DNA of 64,000 nucleotides from Paraburkholderia caffeinilytica (GTDB taxonomy: Bacteria; Pseudomonadota; Gammaproteobacteria; Burkholderiales; Burkholderiaceae), in NCBI RefSeq assembly GCF_003368325.1, contig NZ_CP031466.1, positions 2,108,001 through 2,172,000 on the forward strand. Reading direction: 5' to 3'. The notes beneath the pieces were generated by a model. It saw nothing but the letters and a program-made list of their open reading frames with translations. It was not told where the DNA came from and ran no database searches. Shown here piece after piece: positions 52,879 to 60,741 of this stretch (position 1 is the first letter of the stretch; every line of letters starts with the position of its first letter). A program made the translations under genes and the position numbers.

Positions 52879-53317
52879 GCAACCCGCATCCACCGGCGCA
52901 CAAGGTATCGACCTGATCAAACAGTTCGAGGGCTTGCGCCTGACCCGCTATCTCGACGCTGTCGGCAAACCGACGATCGGCTATGGGCATCTGATTCTGC
53001 CGCACGAACGCTTCGATCGCCCGCTCACGGAGTCCGAGGCGCTGGCGCTCCTGAAGCGCGACTTGCGCAGCGCCGAACTCGCGCTGCGCAAGCTGATACG
53101 CGTCGCGATCACGCAGCAGCAATTCGATGCCTTGATGTCGTTCGTCTTCAACCTTGGCGCGGGGCGGCTGCATTCTTCGACGCTGCTGCGCTATCTGAAC
53201 GCAGGTGCAACCCGTCAAGCCGCCGACCAGTTCCTCGTCTGGAACAAAGCGGGCGGCAAGCCACTCGCGGGACTGACGCGCCGCCGCCAGGCCGAACGAA
53301 AACTGTTTATTTCCTAG
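52871..53317 (+). CDS. T4-type lysozyme/endolysin (GH24)
   Basis: A 148-residue GH24 muramidase. The catalytic region reads LIKQFEGLRLTRYLDAVGKPTIGYGH, with Glu 20 as the acid and the following Asp/Thr of the E-8aa-D/C-5aa-T triad approximately kept. QQFDALMSFVFNLGAG and a terminal RRQAERKLF are also typical. It cleaves peptidoglycan glycan strands. It has no signal peptide, and no holin, spanin or other phage gene is nearby. The start overlaps the end of the DUF2589-like gene, so it is translated as part of that operon rather than being a phage remnant on its own. Confidence 0.88.
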   Translation: MPEQPASTGAQGIDLIKQFEGLRLTRYLDAVGKPTIGYGHLILPHERFDRPLTESEALALLKRDLRSAELALRKLIRVAITQQQFDALMSFVFNLGAGRLHSSTLLRYLNAGATRQAADQFLVWNKAGGKPLAGLTRRRQAERKLFIS

Positions 53318-53339
53318 TGTCCTGACAGGAGACTTTCCG

Positions 53340-53846
53340 ATGATTTCAAACCATCACGACCGTCCGGGTCGCGGACTCAGGCCGCGTGCCGTCTGCGCAA
53401 TCGCAATCGGAGCCGCCGCCTTCTATTGCGCCACTGCGGCGCACGCGCAACAGTCTTCGCCCGCGCTTACCTGCGAGGTTGAAGTCGGGCGAATCAACCA
53501 GGCGCTGCAGTCCGCGCACCAGCCTGCGCTATGCGAGCGCTGCGGACAGCGGCTTGCCCAAACGCTCGACAGTCTTTACCGGATCGGCGTGCTGCCCACC
53601 TTCTACACGTCCGCGGACAGCGCCGGCTGGGACGACCCGCAGCGCCGGCCCGCGATGATGAGCGGCCACAGTCTCGCCGGCATTCCGGACGGCGCCGATC
53701 TGCTGGCCGACATCGACAGCGGCTTTGGGCCGCGCGGCATCCACCGGCTGCGCTACACGCCGTCGAACCAGCCTGTCGCCATCACCACGGCCGACCGCAG
53801 CGTCTCCATCCCGCTGGCGCCATGCACGCCCGGCGGCGCGCCCTGA
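53340..53846 (+). CDS. Small secreted protein, unknown
   Basis: A 168-residue protein with a Sec signal peptide (VCAIAIGAAAFYCATAAHA, cleavage near residue 36). The mature part has four cysteines close together (LTCEVEVG, PALCERCGQRL) and one near the C-terminus (LAPCTPGG), which could form disulfides. No family was recognised. GGAGA precedes ATG 53340, and it follows the endolysin by 22 bases, so it is probably cotranscribed. An accessory to the endolysin in the periplasm is conceivable but unproven. Confidence 0.6.
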   Translation: MISNHHDRPGRGLRPRAVCAIAIGAAAFYCATAAHAQQSSPALTCEVEVGRINQALQSAHQPALCERCGQRLAQTLDSLYRIGVLPTFYTSADSAGWDDPQRRPAMMSGHSLAGIPDGADLLADIDSGFGPRGIHRLRYTPSNQPVAITTADRSVSIPLAPCTPGGAP

Positions 53847-54033
53847 CACGCGCGGCGGGTATGGCGGGAACGTCGGCATGGGCCATCCTTCCTATGTCGC
53901 CGTACCGGCCTTCCGCCCTATTCATGCGAGCGCACCGCGCATCTACTCTGCAAGGGCAGTGAGACACAAGCAACGAATGCCCGACACGTAGACCCGAACG
54001 CTTAACGATCACACCCCCAACAGGAGCAATGGC

Positions 54034-55152
54034 ATGAATTCGGCAGCCGCCCATAACGATTCGTTATCCAAACTTAATGTTCAACCATGCGGATTCCAGC
54101 GCCATGGCTTGCGCACGTGGTTCAGCGCGTTTGTGCTGATCGCCGCGACCGTCTCGTGCGCAAGCGCCGCGGAGCTCGCACCGCTGCCCACGCTCGGAGC
54201 CGACCTGCAGCACACGTCTGTCTCCGGACTATCGTCCGGCGCGTTCATGGCGGCCCAGTTCGACGTTGCCTGGTCGAGCCGTCTGATCGGCGCGGGCATC
54301 GTGGCCGGCGGGGCGTTCGATTGCGCAGGCGAGTCGGCCTTCGTGGCACCCGCCGTGGCGGCGGTGACGCTGTGCATGAAGCCCGCAGGCGCCGCGCCGG
54401 CGGCGGAAGGCGCGTGGCGGGCCGCGCAACGCATCGCCAGGGCCGGCCAGATCGACGACCCGGCCAACCTTCGCGAGCAGCGCATTTACCTCTTCAGCGG
54501 CGCGAAGGATAGCGTCGTCGCGACCCGTGTGGTCGATCAGGCCAGGCGCTTCTATGAACTGGCTCAAGTACCGGAATCCAGCATCGAGTATCAACGCCAT
54601 CCCGACGCCGGCCATGCACTGATCACGAACCGCCCGGAAGACTCCCCCTGCGACGCGAACCAGAGCCCGTATATCAACAACTGTGGCTTCGAGCAATCGC
54701 ACGAAATCCTGCGCTGGATCTACGCGAGACCCAATGCGCCGTTGAATGCGCCCACGGCGCAGGCAAGCGGCCAGTTGCGCAGCTTCGATCAGCGCGAGTT
54801 CGATCCCGATCGCCGCGCGTCGCTCGCCGACGCAGCGTACGTGTATGTGCCGGCGGATTGCCTGCATGCAGCGTGCGCGGTGCATGTCGCGTTTCACGGC
54901 TGCGTGCAGAACGCCGATGCGGTCGGCCAACGATTCATGCGCGGTGCCGGCTACAACGAGATCGCCGACACCAACCGCCTGATCGTGCTCTACCCGCAGG
55001 CTGCCAAATCGGCCGTCAATCCGCTCGGTTGCTGGGACTTCTGGGGCTACACGAGTCCGGACCCGGACCATCCCGACTTCAACACTCGCGAGGCGCCGCA
55101 AATGGCCGCGGTGATGAAGATGATCGAGCGCCTGGGCGGCGCACGTCAGTGA
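54034..55152 (+). CDS. PHA depolymerase-like secreted esterase (type 2 catalytic domain)
   Basis: A 372-residue alpha/beta hydrolase with an N-terminal signal region (FSAFVLIAATVSCASAAEL). The lipase-type nucleophile is in the GLSSGAFMAAQF box at about 68-79, Asp in LFSGAKDSVVATR and His in HPDAGHALITN. The C-terminal ACAVHVAFHGCVQNADAVGQRF and NPLGCWDFWGYTSPDP are typical of extracellular short-chain-length polyhydroxyalkanoate depolymerases with the type 2 order. It would hydrolyse PHB released outside the cell. AGGAG precedes ATG 54034. A phasin-like gene follows after 63 bases. Confidence 0.8.
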   Translation: MNSAAAHNDSLSKLNVQPCGFQRHGLRTWFSAFVLIAATVSCASAAELAPLPTLGADLQHTSVSGLSSGAFMAAQFDVAWSSRLIGAGIVAGGAFDCAGESAFVAPAVAAVTLCMKPAGAAPAAEGAWRAAQRIARAGQIDDPANLREQRIYLFSGAKDSVVATRVVDQARRFYELAQVPESSIEYQRHPDAGHALITNRPEDSPCDANQSPYINNCGFEQSHEILRWIYARPNAPLNAPTAQASGQLRSFDQREFDPDRRASLADAAYVYVPADCLHAACAVHVAFHGCVQNADAVGQRFMRGAGYNEIADTNRLIVLYPQAAKSAVNPLGCWDFWGYTSPDPDHPDFNTREAPQMAAVMKMIERLGGARQ

Positions 55153-55215
55153 ATGCGGCGATTGCCAACGCCCATCGAGCCCGCACCCGAAACCCGAACC
55201 GATTAAGGACCCGTC

Positions 55216-55758
55216 ATGCTCTCGACCCTCATCACGCAGTGGGAAAACGCCAATCTCGCCGCCTTCCAGTTATTCAGCAAACTCGTTGCGCAGTCGGCCA
55301 ACCCGGCGGGACTGCCGGGCGTCACAACCGATGTCGGCGCGTGGCGTGCCTTCGTACGCACCGCCTTGCAGAGCGGTCAGCAGTACACGAGCGCGGCGCA
55401 ATCGGCATTCGATGCCGGCTGGCGCGAGCAGCGCGACCGTCTCGCGCTCTCAGGCGCTGCCGCCGCGATCAAGGAGCTGGCCGCGATCAATGCCGACCTC
55501 GCGACGCGCATCGCCCAAGGTCACGTGCAGCACACCGGTGCGCTCACCGATGCGGCCGCCCAGTATCTCGACGACCTGTCCCGCAGCCGCAACGCCACGG
55601 ATGCCGCGATGGCGTTCGGCCGGTTCGCCAACGACGTGCAGGCGCAGAGCCGGGCGCAAACGCTGCATACGTCGTCGATCGCCGGCAGCGTCTCTCCCGC
55701 CATCACGCAGTGGGTCGAGAAGCATCTCTCGGATGACAGCGCGGAGCAGGCGAAATGA
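55216..55758 (+). CDS. Phasin-like helical protein
   Basis: A 180-residue protein predicted almost entirely helical, Ala- and Gln-rich, without signal peptide or membrane helix. The segment WENANLAAFQLFSKLVAQSANP followed by amphipathic helices with heptad spacing resembles phasins, which coat PHA granules, but no diagnostic motif is present. Its place after a PHA depolymerase-like gene is the main support. Its stop overlaps the ATG of the first tandem paralogue (ATGA), so it is translationally coupled to that unknown family. Confidence 0.5.
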   Translation: MLSTLITQWENANLAAFQLFSKLVAQSANPAGLPGVTTDVGAWRAFVRTALQSGQQYTSAAQSAFDAGWREQRDRLALSGAAAAIKELAAINADLATRIAQGHVQHTGALTDAAAQYLDDLSRSRNATDAAMAFGRFANDVQAQSRAQTLHTSSIAGSVSPAITQWVEKHLSDDSAEQAK

Positions 55759-56387
55759 ACATCCATCTTCGGTTCGTCAACCGCTCGAATGACCGCGGCA
55801 ACAGCGAAGTCGTGCTGTTCCAGCGCAACGTGATTCCCGATTTCGACGAGCTAGCGATCGCATGGAAGGTGATTCGCTTCTGCGGCCGGGATGGCCTCCA
55901 TCCGTTCGTCTATTCGAGCGAGATCGAGATCGCGCTGGGCGACGAGCACGGCAACTACTCGCCGCGCATGAGCGCGCAACACGGCGAGCGTTTCGTCATC
56001 GGAACTCATCCGACCGGCCGCGCCCGGCTCGTCGCCGAACCGGCGCCGGCGAACGGCGCGGACGGCGGTCCGGACATCCAGGTCGTCAACCGGATGCCGC
56101 GCGGCGCGGTCAACGTCAACGCCTTCAGCGCGGGCAAGCTGATCGCCGCCAAGTGGGCCGTGGCGCCGGCCCAGAAGGCCGTTTTCCGCTTCACGCCGGT
56201 GCTGTGGATCGGCGTGGCGTCGCAGATCGAGGAAGGACGTGCGCTCAGTTCGGCCGTGCTGTCGAGCGACAACACGATGCTGCCCCTCGCCGGCATTGCC
56301 GCGGCCGACATCGTGATGACAGGCGGCGGCAGCGGCGCCGATGCACAGCCCTTCGCTTTCGCGCTCGAAAACGTCATGCATCTCTAG
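55755..56387 (+). CDS. Unknown family, tandem paralogue 1
   Basis: A 210-residue protein I cannot assign. It shares with the next two genes the N-terminal IHLRFVNRSNDRGNSEVVLFQRNV, then DFDELAIAWKVIRFCG, LWIGVASQIEEG and a DIVMTGGG near the C-terminus. The sequence is beta-rich, with no signal peptide, cysteine cluster or catalytic motif, which suggests a structural or binding protein. It is the most diverged of the three, with 5 extra residues. It is coupled to the phasin-like gene by an ATGA overlap. Confidence 0.7.
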   Translation: MNIHLRFVNRSNDRGNSEVVLFQRNVIPDFDELAIAWKVIRFCGRDGLHPFVYSSEIEIALGDEHGNYSPRMSAQHGERFVIGTHPTGRARLVAEPAPANGADGGPDIQVVNRMPRGAVNVNAFSAGKLIAAKWAVAPAQKAVFRFTPVLWIGVASQIEEGRALSSAVLSSDNTMLPLAGIAAADIVMTGGGSGADAQPFAFALENVMHL

Positions 56388-56520
56388 CGTCTCGCGTCGA
56401 CACGACGCCGGCATGCGGCGTCTCACCTCTTCTTTCGTTTGACGGCCCGTCCAACCGGCAGGCCGGTGGCAAGGTGCGCGGCAAACCGATTGCCGTATTT
56501 CAACCTCAAGGAGCAGGCAA

Positions 56521-57138
56521 GTGGATATTCAACTGAACTTCGTCAACCGTTCGAACGACGCTAACAACTCGAACATCGTGATCTTCCAGAAAAACGTCGC
56601 GACGGATTTCGACGAACTGGCGATCGCGTGGAAAGTGATTCGCAACTGCGGCCAGGGCGACAATCATCCGTTCAAATTTCCGATGACGATGAGCGTGAGC
56701 GCGAGCGACAGCTACGGCAACTACATGCCGCAGCAAACCGCCAGCAACGGACAGGTCTTCCAGATTGTCCGCTCGACGTCGGGCGACGTGCTCACGCTCG
56801 GAACGGAGCCGGGCAACAGCTCGGAAGTCCAGGTCCGCAACGATCTGCCGAACGGCGCCGCGAACGCGACCATTTACAAGGACGGAAGCCCGCTTGCGAC
56901 CAAGACATCGATCGCGCCGGGGCAAAAGGCCGTGTTCCAGTTCAAGCCGACATTGTGGATCGGTGTCGCGTCGCAGATCGAACAAGGTGCGTTGCTGAAT
57001 TCGGCGGTCATCTCCGACATCAACACGGAGCTTTCGCTGCTCGGCATTGCCAGCGCCGACATCGTGATGACGGGCGGCGGTCCCGGCCCGCGCTCGCTGC
57101 CGTTCACCTTCCGGCTCGAACACGTCGTGATGGCGTAA
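56521..57138 (+). CDS. Unknown family, tandem paralogue 2
   Basis: A 205-residue beta-rich protein starting at GTG 56521, with AGGAG at 56508-56512. It aligns with paralogue 3 over its whole length with no obvious gap: N-terminal NFVNRSNDANNSNIVIFQKNV, then FKPTLWIGVASQIEQG, SAVISDINTELSLLGIA and DIVMTGGGPG. The family is unknown to me. It has no export signal. Conserved asparagine-rich N-termini and a shared hydrophobic core would fit proteins that assemble with each other, which is inference. Confidence 0.72.
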   Translation: MDIQLNFVNRSNDANNSNIVIFQKNVATDFDELAIAWKVIRNCGQGDNHPFKFPMTMSVSASDSYGNYMPQQTASNGQVFQIVRSTSGDVLTLGTEPGNSSEVQVRNDLPNGAANATIYKDGSPLATKTSIAPGQKAVFQFKPTLWIGVASQIEQGALLNSAVISDINTELSLLGIASADIVMTGGGPGPRSLPFTFRLEHVVMA

Positions 57139-57219
57139 CGACGGACTTAGCGGACACGCGTCCGGCGTCGGAGGATTCGTCGTTCGACGCCGCTTCACTC
57201 CACCAGGAAAAGGTCAGTC

Positions 57220-57837
57220 ATGGACATCAAACTCAACTTCATCAACCTCTCCAACGACGTCAACAACAGTCAGATCGTGATCTTTCAGAAAAACGTCTCG
57301 ACGGATTTCGACGAGCTCGCGGTCGCATGGAAGGTCATCAGCAACTGCGGGCGCGGCGACAATCACCCGTTCGTCTTTCCGCTGCAAACCACCGTCACCG
57401 CCAGCGACGCGGACGGCAACTACATGCCGCAGAAAGTCGCGCAGAACGGCCAGATGTTCAGCGTGAGCCGCGCCGCATCCGGCAATGTGCTCGCGCTCGC
57501 CGGCGCATCGTCGAGTTCGCGCGAGATCCAGTTGCGCAACGATCTGCGCACGGGCGCCATCAGCGCCGGCGTGTTCAAGGACAACCGGCTGCTCGCGAAG
57601 AAAACCGGCATCGTGCCGGGACAGAAGGCCGTGTTCGAGTTCAAGCCGACGCTCTGGATCGGCACCGCCTCGGAGGTCGAGCAAGGCAAGGTGATGAATT
57701 CCGCCGTGATCTCCGACATCAACACCGAACTGTCGCTGCTCGGCATCGCGCGCTGCGACGTCGTGATGACGGGCGGCGGCGGCGGGACCACGGCTGTGCC
57801 GTATCAGTTCAAGCTGGCGAACATCGTCATGGGCTAA
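57220..57837 (+). CDS. Unknown family, tandem paralogue 3
   Basis: A 205-residue protein, the same length as paralogue 2 and clearly its duplicate: NFINLSNDVNNSQIVIFQKNV, then DFDELAVAWKVISNCGRGDNHPF, FKPTLWIGTASEVEQG, SAVISDINTELSLLGIARCDVVMTGGG. The middle region (about 85-125) is where the two differ most, as would be expected of an exposed or ligand-contacting face. AAAGG lies upstream of ATG 57220. A gap of 81 bases separates it from paralogue 2. Confidence 0.72.
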   Translation: MDIKLNFINLSNDVNNSQIVIFQKNVSTDFDELAVAWKVISNCGRGDNHPFVFPLQTTVTASDADGNYMPQKVAQNGQMFSVSRAASGNVLALAGASSSSREIQLRNDLRTGAISAGVFKDNRLLAKKTGIVPGQKAVFEFKPTLWIGTASEVEQGKVMNSAVISDINTELSLLGIARCDVVMTGGGGGTTAVPYQFKLANIVMG

Positions 57838-57896
57838 CCGGACGAATCGGCGGCAATTTCACTATTGGCAACCGCAATCTTCAAAGGAGATGCATC

Positions 57897-58190
57897 ATGC
57901 CGCTTCACGAAATCGATACTGAAAAACCAACAAAGGCAAAGAATTCGTTGGTCAGCGCGTACCATAAAGAGAAACAGAAAGGCCTCGGCGTCTGGATCCG
58001 CAAAGGACTTCTGAAGGGCAGCGACAACCCGGATCTTGCGTTGCTTGGCGGCCACCTCGTCGTTCGTCTTTACAGCATCGAAGACGATGAGAAGGCAAAC
58101 GAAGTGTCGGGCACCACCCACTGGATCTTCAAATCGTCGGCTGGTCATTACTACGGTGTCGTCGTCAGCGGACCGCTCGGCGAGAGCTAG
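57897..58190 (+). CDS. Small 97-aa protein at the end of the module
   Basis: A short protein with a very good ribosome site (AAAGGAG, 7 bases before ATG 57897). The N-terminal half is basic (TEKPTKAKNSLVSAYHKEKQKGLGVWIRKG), and the C-terminal half looks like a small beta fold (HLVVRLYSIEDDE, THWIFKSSAGHYYGVVVSG). No family was recognised. It follows paralogue 3 by 59 bases and is the last gene before direct repeat copy 3 and its terminator, so it closes the cargo module. Confidence 0.6.
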   Translation: MPLHEIDTEKPTKAKNSLVSAYHKEKQKGLGVWIRKGLLKGSDNPDLALLGGHLVVRLYSIEDDEKANEVSGTTHWIFKSSAGHYYGVVVSGPLGES

Positions 58191-58193
58191 ATC

Positions 58194-58217
58194 GATGCGG
58201 TCATTCACGGCATCGAT
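58194..58217 (+). pseudogene. ATCase 3'-end fragment, direct repeat copy 3
   Basis: The sequence matches the ATCase gene end with two substitutions in the first 23 bases and reads IDAVIHGID-like in frame. It begins 3 bases after the stop of the 97-aa gene and is followed by the third hairpin of the same stem family. Confidence 0.82.
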
Positions 58218-58256
58218 CGATCGCCGATCGATTGCGGCTGACTCATGCAATCAGGC

Positions 58257-58295
58257 AAAAGCGGCCTTGCTGTGAATCAGCAAGGCCGCTTTTTT
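58257..58295. terminator. Strong intrinsic terminator
   Basis: A 16-bp perfect stem (left arm AAAAGCGGCCTTGCTG) with a 5-base loop and T-run on the plus strand, and A-run on the other side. It lies between convergent genes and can serve both. The stem is nearly identical to that at 48126-48166. Confidence 0.95.
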
Positions 58296-58323
58296 ATGCC
58301 GCTGCAGCCAAGCTGCGACGCGC

Positions 58324-59412
58324 TCAACCCCACGCTTGTGACGATCTGCCCTCCACCACCGTGCATTGCAGACCCGACATGCGGCCGGCGGTGTCGATCG
58401 CCGCCTCCAGTTCGGCAAACGGATATGACTTCAACTCGACCGCTTCGAGCGGAATCTGCCCGGACGTCACGAGCGAAACCAGCGCGAGATAGTCAGCGCG
58501 CGTGTACATGAAGTGGCCGATCAATTCCCAATTGTTCAGCAGCATCTCGCTGTACGTAATTGGCAAGGCCACTTGCATGCTGCCCATCAGCACGAGCCGC
58601 CCGCCGCGGCGCAGGCTGCGCAATGCGGCGAGGGTCGCGCTTGCGTCGGTGGCCTGCCCGACCATGTCGAACGCGAGGTCCGCGCCGCCACCGCTTGCCG
58701 CGCGAATCGCTGCGATGTCTTGCGCGGCGTCGCCAGTCAACACGACGGGCACCACCCGCCCACGGCCTTGCTCGACCAACGCCTGCAGCGATTCCCGGCG
58801 CCGGCCGAGCGCGACGACCTTGCTCGCGCCGAGCGCCAACGCCGCCAGCACGGCCGCCGAGCCGAAGTAGCCGCTCGCGCCGTTGACCACCACCGTTTCG
58901 CCCGCTGACAGACGGCCGCGCCGCAAACCACCGAACGGCACCGAGAATTTGCCCAGCACCGCGAGACGAGCGGCGTCGATCTCGTCCAGTCCGTCCAGCG
59001 CGATCAGCGTCGAGGCCGGAAATTCGGCCACTTCGCGCAATGTGCCGTGCGGAAATTCAGCCAGCAGCGCAGCGCTGTCGGCGCTGATGGCGGTGAGCCC
59101 CAACAGCGCTTGCGCCGGCTCGCGCACTGTTTCGTCGGCAATCCAGTACGGATTCACAGCGACCCGCTGACCCGCGCGAAACGCCACCACGCCCTCGCCT
59201 ACCGCGACGATCCGGCCGACCCCGTTGGTGCCCGGAGAAAACGGTCTCGGCGGATACGCATACGGCAACTTCCCTTCCACATAATCGCGCGTGTAACTGA
59301 GCAACGGTACCGCCTCCATCCGCACCAGCACGGCATGGCGGCGCGGCTGCGGTTGCGTCACGTCGCGCAAGGCCAGCGGCTTGCCGGGTTCATCGAGCAT
59401 CCAGGCTTTCAT
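58324..59412 (-). CDS. Zinc-independent MDR-type alcohol dehydrogenase/quinone oxidoreductase
   Basis: A 362-residue medium-chain dehydrogenase. The N-terminal catalytic domain starts MKAWMLDEPGKPLALRDV and contains PFSPGTNGVGRIVAVGEGV. The NAD(P)-binding domain has VVVNGASGYFGSAAVLAALALGASKVVALGRR and GGADLAFDMVG. The zinc-ligand Cys of true alcohol dehydrogenases is absent from the usual GTNGVG position, so a reductase role is more likely. The start at 59412 has AAGGA upstream. It is divergent from the LysR gene, 74 bases away, which probably controls it. Confidence 0.83.
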   Translation of the reverse strand: MKAWMLDEPGKPLALRDVTQPQPRRHAVLVRMEAVPLLSYTRDYVEGKLPYAYPPRPFSPGTNGVGRIVAVGEGVVAFRAGQRVAVNPYWIADETVREPAQALLGLTAISADSAALLAEFPHGTLREVAEFPASTLIALDGLDEIDAARLAVLGKFSVPFGGLRRGRLSAGETVVVNGASGYFGSAAVLAALALGASKVVALGRRRESLQALVEQGRGRVVPVVLTGDAAQDIAAIRAASGGGADLAFDMVGQATDASATLAALRSLRRGGRLVLMGSMQVALPITYSEMLLNNWELIGHFMYTRADYLALVSLVTSGQIPLEAVELKSYPFAELEAAIDTAGRMSGLQCTVVEGRSSQAWG

Positions 59413-59486
59413 GTGAGGTTCCTTCAGTTCGTTTCGGTGCTTGAACTGTAGTAGCGCGGCACGTATTCTAGAAATCAATTACTCGC

Positions 59487-60413
59487 ATGCGACCCATCAA
59501 CATGATTGATCTCCGCGGCATCGATCTGAATCTGCTGGTTTCGCTCGACGCGCTGCTCGCCGAGTCGAACGTGACGCGTGCGGCCGACCGGCTGCATCTG
59601 ACGCAACCGGCTGTCTCCACGCAGCTCGCGCGCTTGCGCCAGATCTTCGGCGATCCGCTGCTGCTGCCCGCCGAAACCGGCCGCGGCATGACACGCACGG
59701 CCCGGGCGCTGGAGTTGATGGAGCCGCTTCATGCCGCGTTGAAGAATCTCGAAGCGGTGGTGCGCCACCAGCCTGCCTTCGATCCCCATACCGACACGCG
59801 GCGCTTCGTGATCGCCGCGCACGACAACGCCACCGCGGTGCTCGGCATGCGCCTGATGGAGCGCTTGCCGACGGCCGCGGGGCCCGGTGTGCGCGTGGCG
59901 TTCGTGATCGGCGACCAGCCCACCGCCGCGTCGCGGCTCGAAAGCGGCGAGATCGACCTGCTGCTCGGTTCCGACCGGATGATTCCGCCGTCGATGAAAA
60001 CCCGCAAGCTCTACGACGAGCATTTCGTATTCGTGCAACGCAAGGGCCACCCGCGCGGGGTCGCTCCACTCGATCTCGACGCCTACTGCGCGCTCGATCA
60101 CGTGCTGGTGTCGACCAGCGGCGGCAGTTTTCACGGCTTCATGGACGAGCATCTCGACGAACTCGGCCGCGAACGGCGCGTCGCGCTGTCGCTCCAGCAC
60201 TTCGCGCTGGTGCCCGAACTGCTGTCGAACACCGACTATGTGTCGACACTGCCGTCGCGCTTCGCCGCACGCTACGCCGACCGGCTCGACACTTTTGCGC
60301 TACCGTTCGACGCACGCGGCTTCACGTTGTACGCGGGCTGGCACCCGCGCAACCAGGCCGACCCGGCGCTCGTGTGGCTGCGGGAGAGCCTGGCCGGGTT
60401 GGCGACACCCTAG
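59487..60413 (+). CDS. LysR-family transcriptional regulator
   Basis: A 308-residue regulator with helix-turn-helix DLNLLVSLDALLAESNVTRAADRLHLTQPAVSTQLARLRQIFGDPLLL, of the NodD/NahR/LinR-like branch. The effector domain includes LESGEIDLLLGSDRMIPPSMKTRKLYDEHFVFV. Alternative starts at 59487 and 59502 (MIDLRGIDLN) are possible. The 74-base divergent region with the dehydrogenase is too short for two separate promoters, so autoregulation from a shared site is likely. Confidence 0.88.
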   Translation: MRPINMIDLRGIDLNLLVSLDALLAESNVTRAADRLHLTQPAVSTQLARLRQIFGDPLLLPAETGRGMTRTARALELMEPLHAALKNLEAVVRHQPAFDPHTDTRRFVIAAHDNATAVLGMRLMERLPTAAGPGVRVAFVIGDQPTAASRLESGEIDLLLGSDRMIPPSMKTRKLYDEHFVFVQRKGHPRGVAPLDLDAYCALDHVLVSTSGGSFHGFMDEHLDELGRERRVALSLQHFALVPELLSNTDYVSTLPSRFAARYADRLDTFALPFDARGFTLYAGWHPRNQADPALVWLRESLAGLATP

Positions 60414-60448
60414 GCGCTCGGACGGACTCCTCGTCTCACGCAAAACAG

Positions 60449-60484
60449 TCTTTCTTTTTGCACGCAGAAAGAAGGCGCCTTTCT
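60449..60484 (+). terminator. Alternative overlapping stem-loops after LysR gene
   Basis: TCTTTCT (60449-60455) can pair with AGAAAGA (60466-60472), and the same AGAAAG can instead pair with CTTTCT (60479-60484). It is most simply a terminator region, although the layout is attenuator-like. Confidence 0.45.
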
Positions 60485-60741
60485 GTATTTACATTCCTGT
60501 TCGTTAAGCGCAACGTCCGTGGTTGACGTGCGTGCGCCGCGGCGTTTGTGGTTATGCGCTCCACCATTCGGTTCGATTGATTACGCCGTGACTCGCCGCC
60601 AGGTCAGTGCGGGCCCGGTTGCGCCGCGTCGAGATACTGTTGCATTCGCAACGGCACCGAAATTGCTGGGCGCGATGAACCAGAGCGCGACGCTTCGGAT
60701 GCCGACGTGCGGTTAGCCGACGCATCGGTTCAACCGAAGCC

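Noticed and set aside
52871..53317. Endolysin as evidence for a prophage or tailocin
   Set aside because: No capsid, tail, sheath, baseplate, holin or integrase gene is present in the flanking 10 kb.
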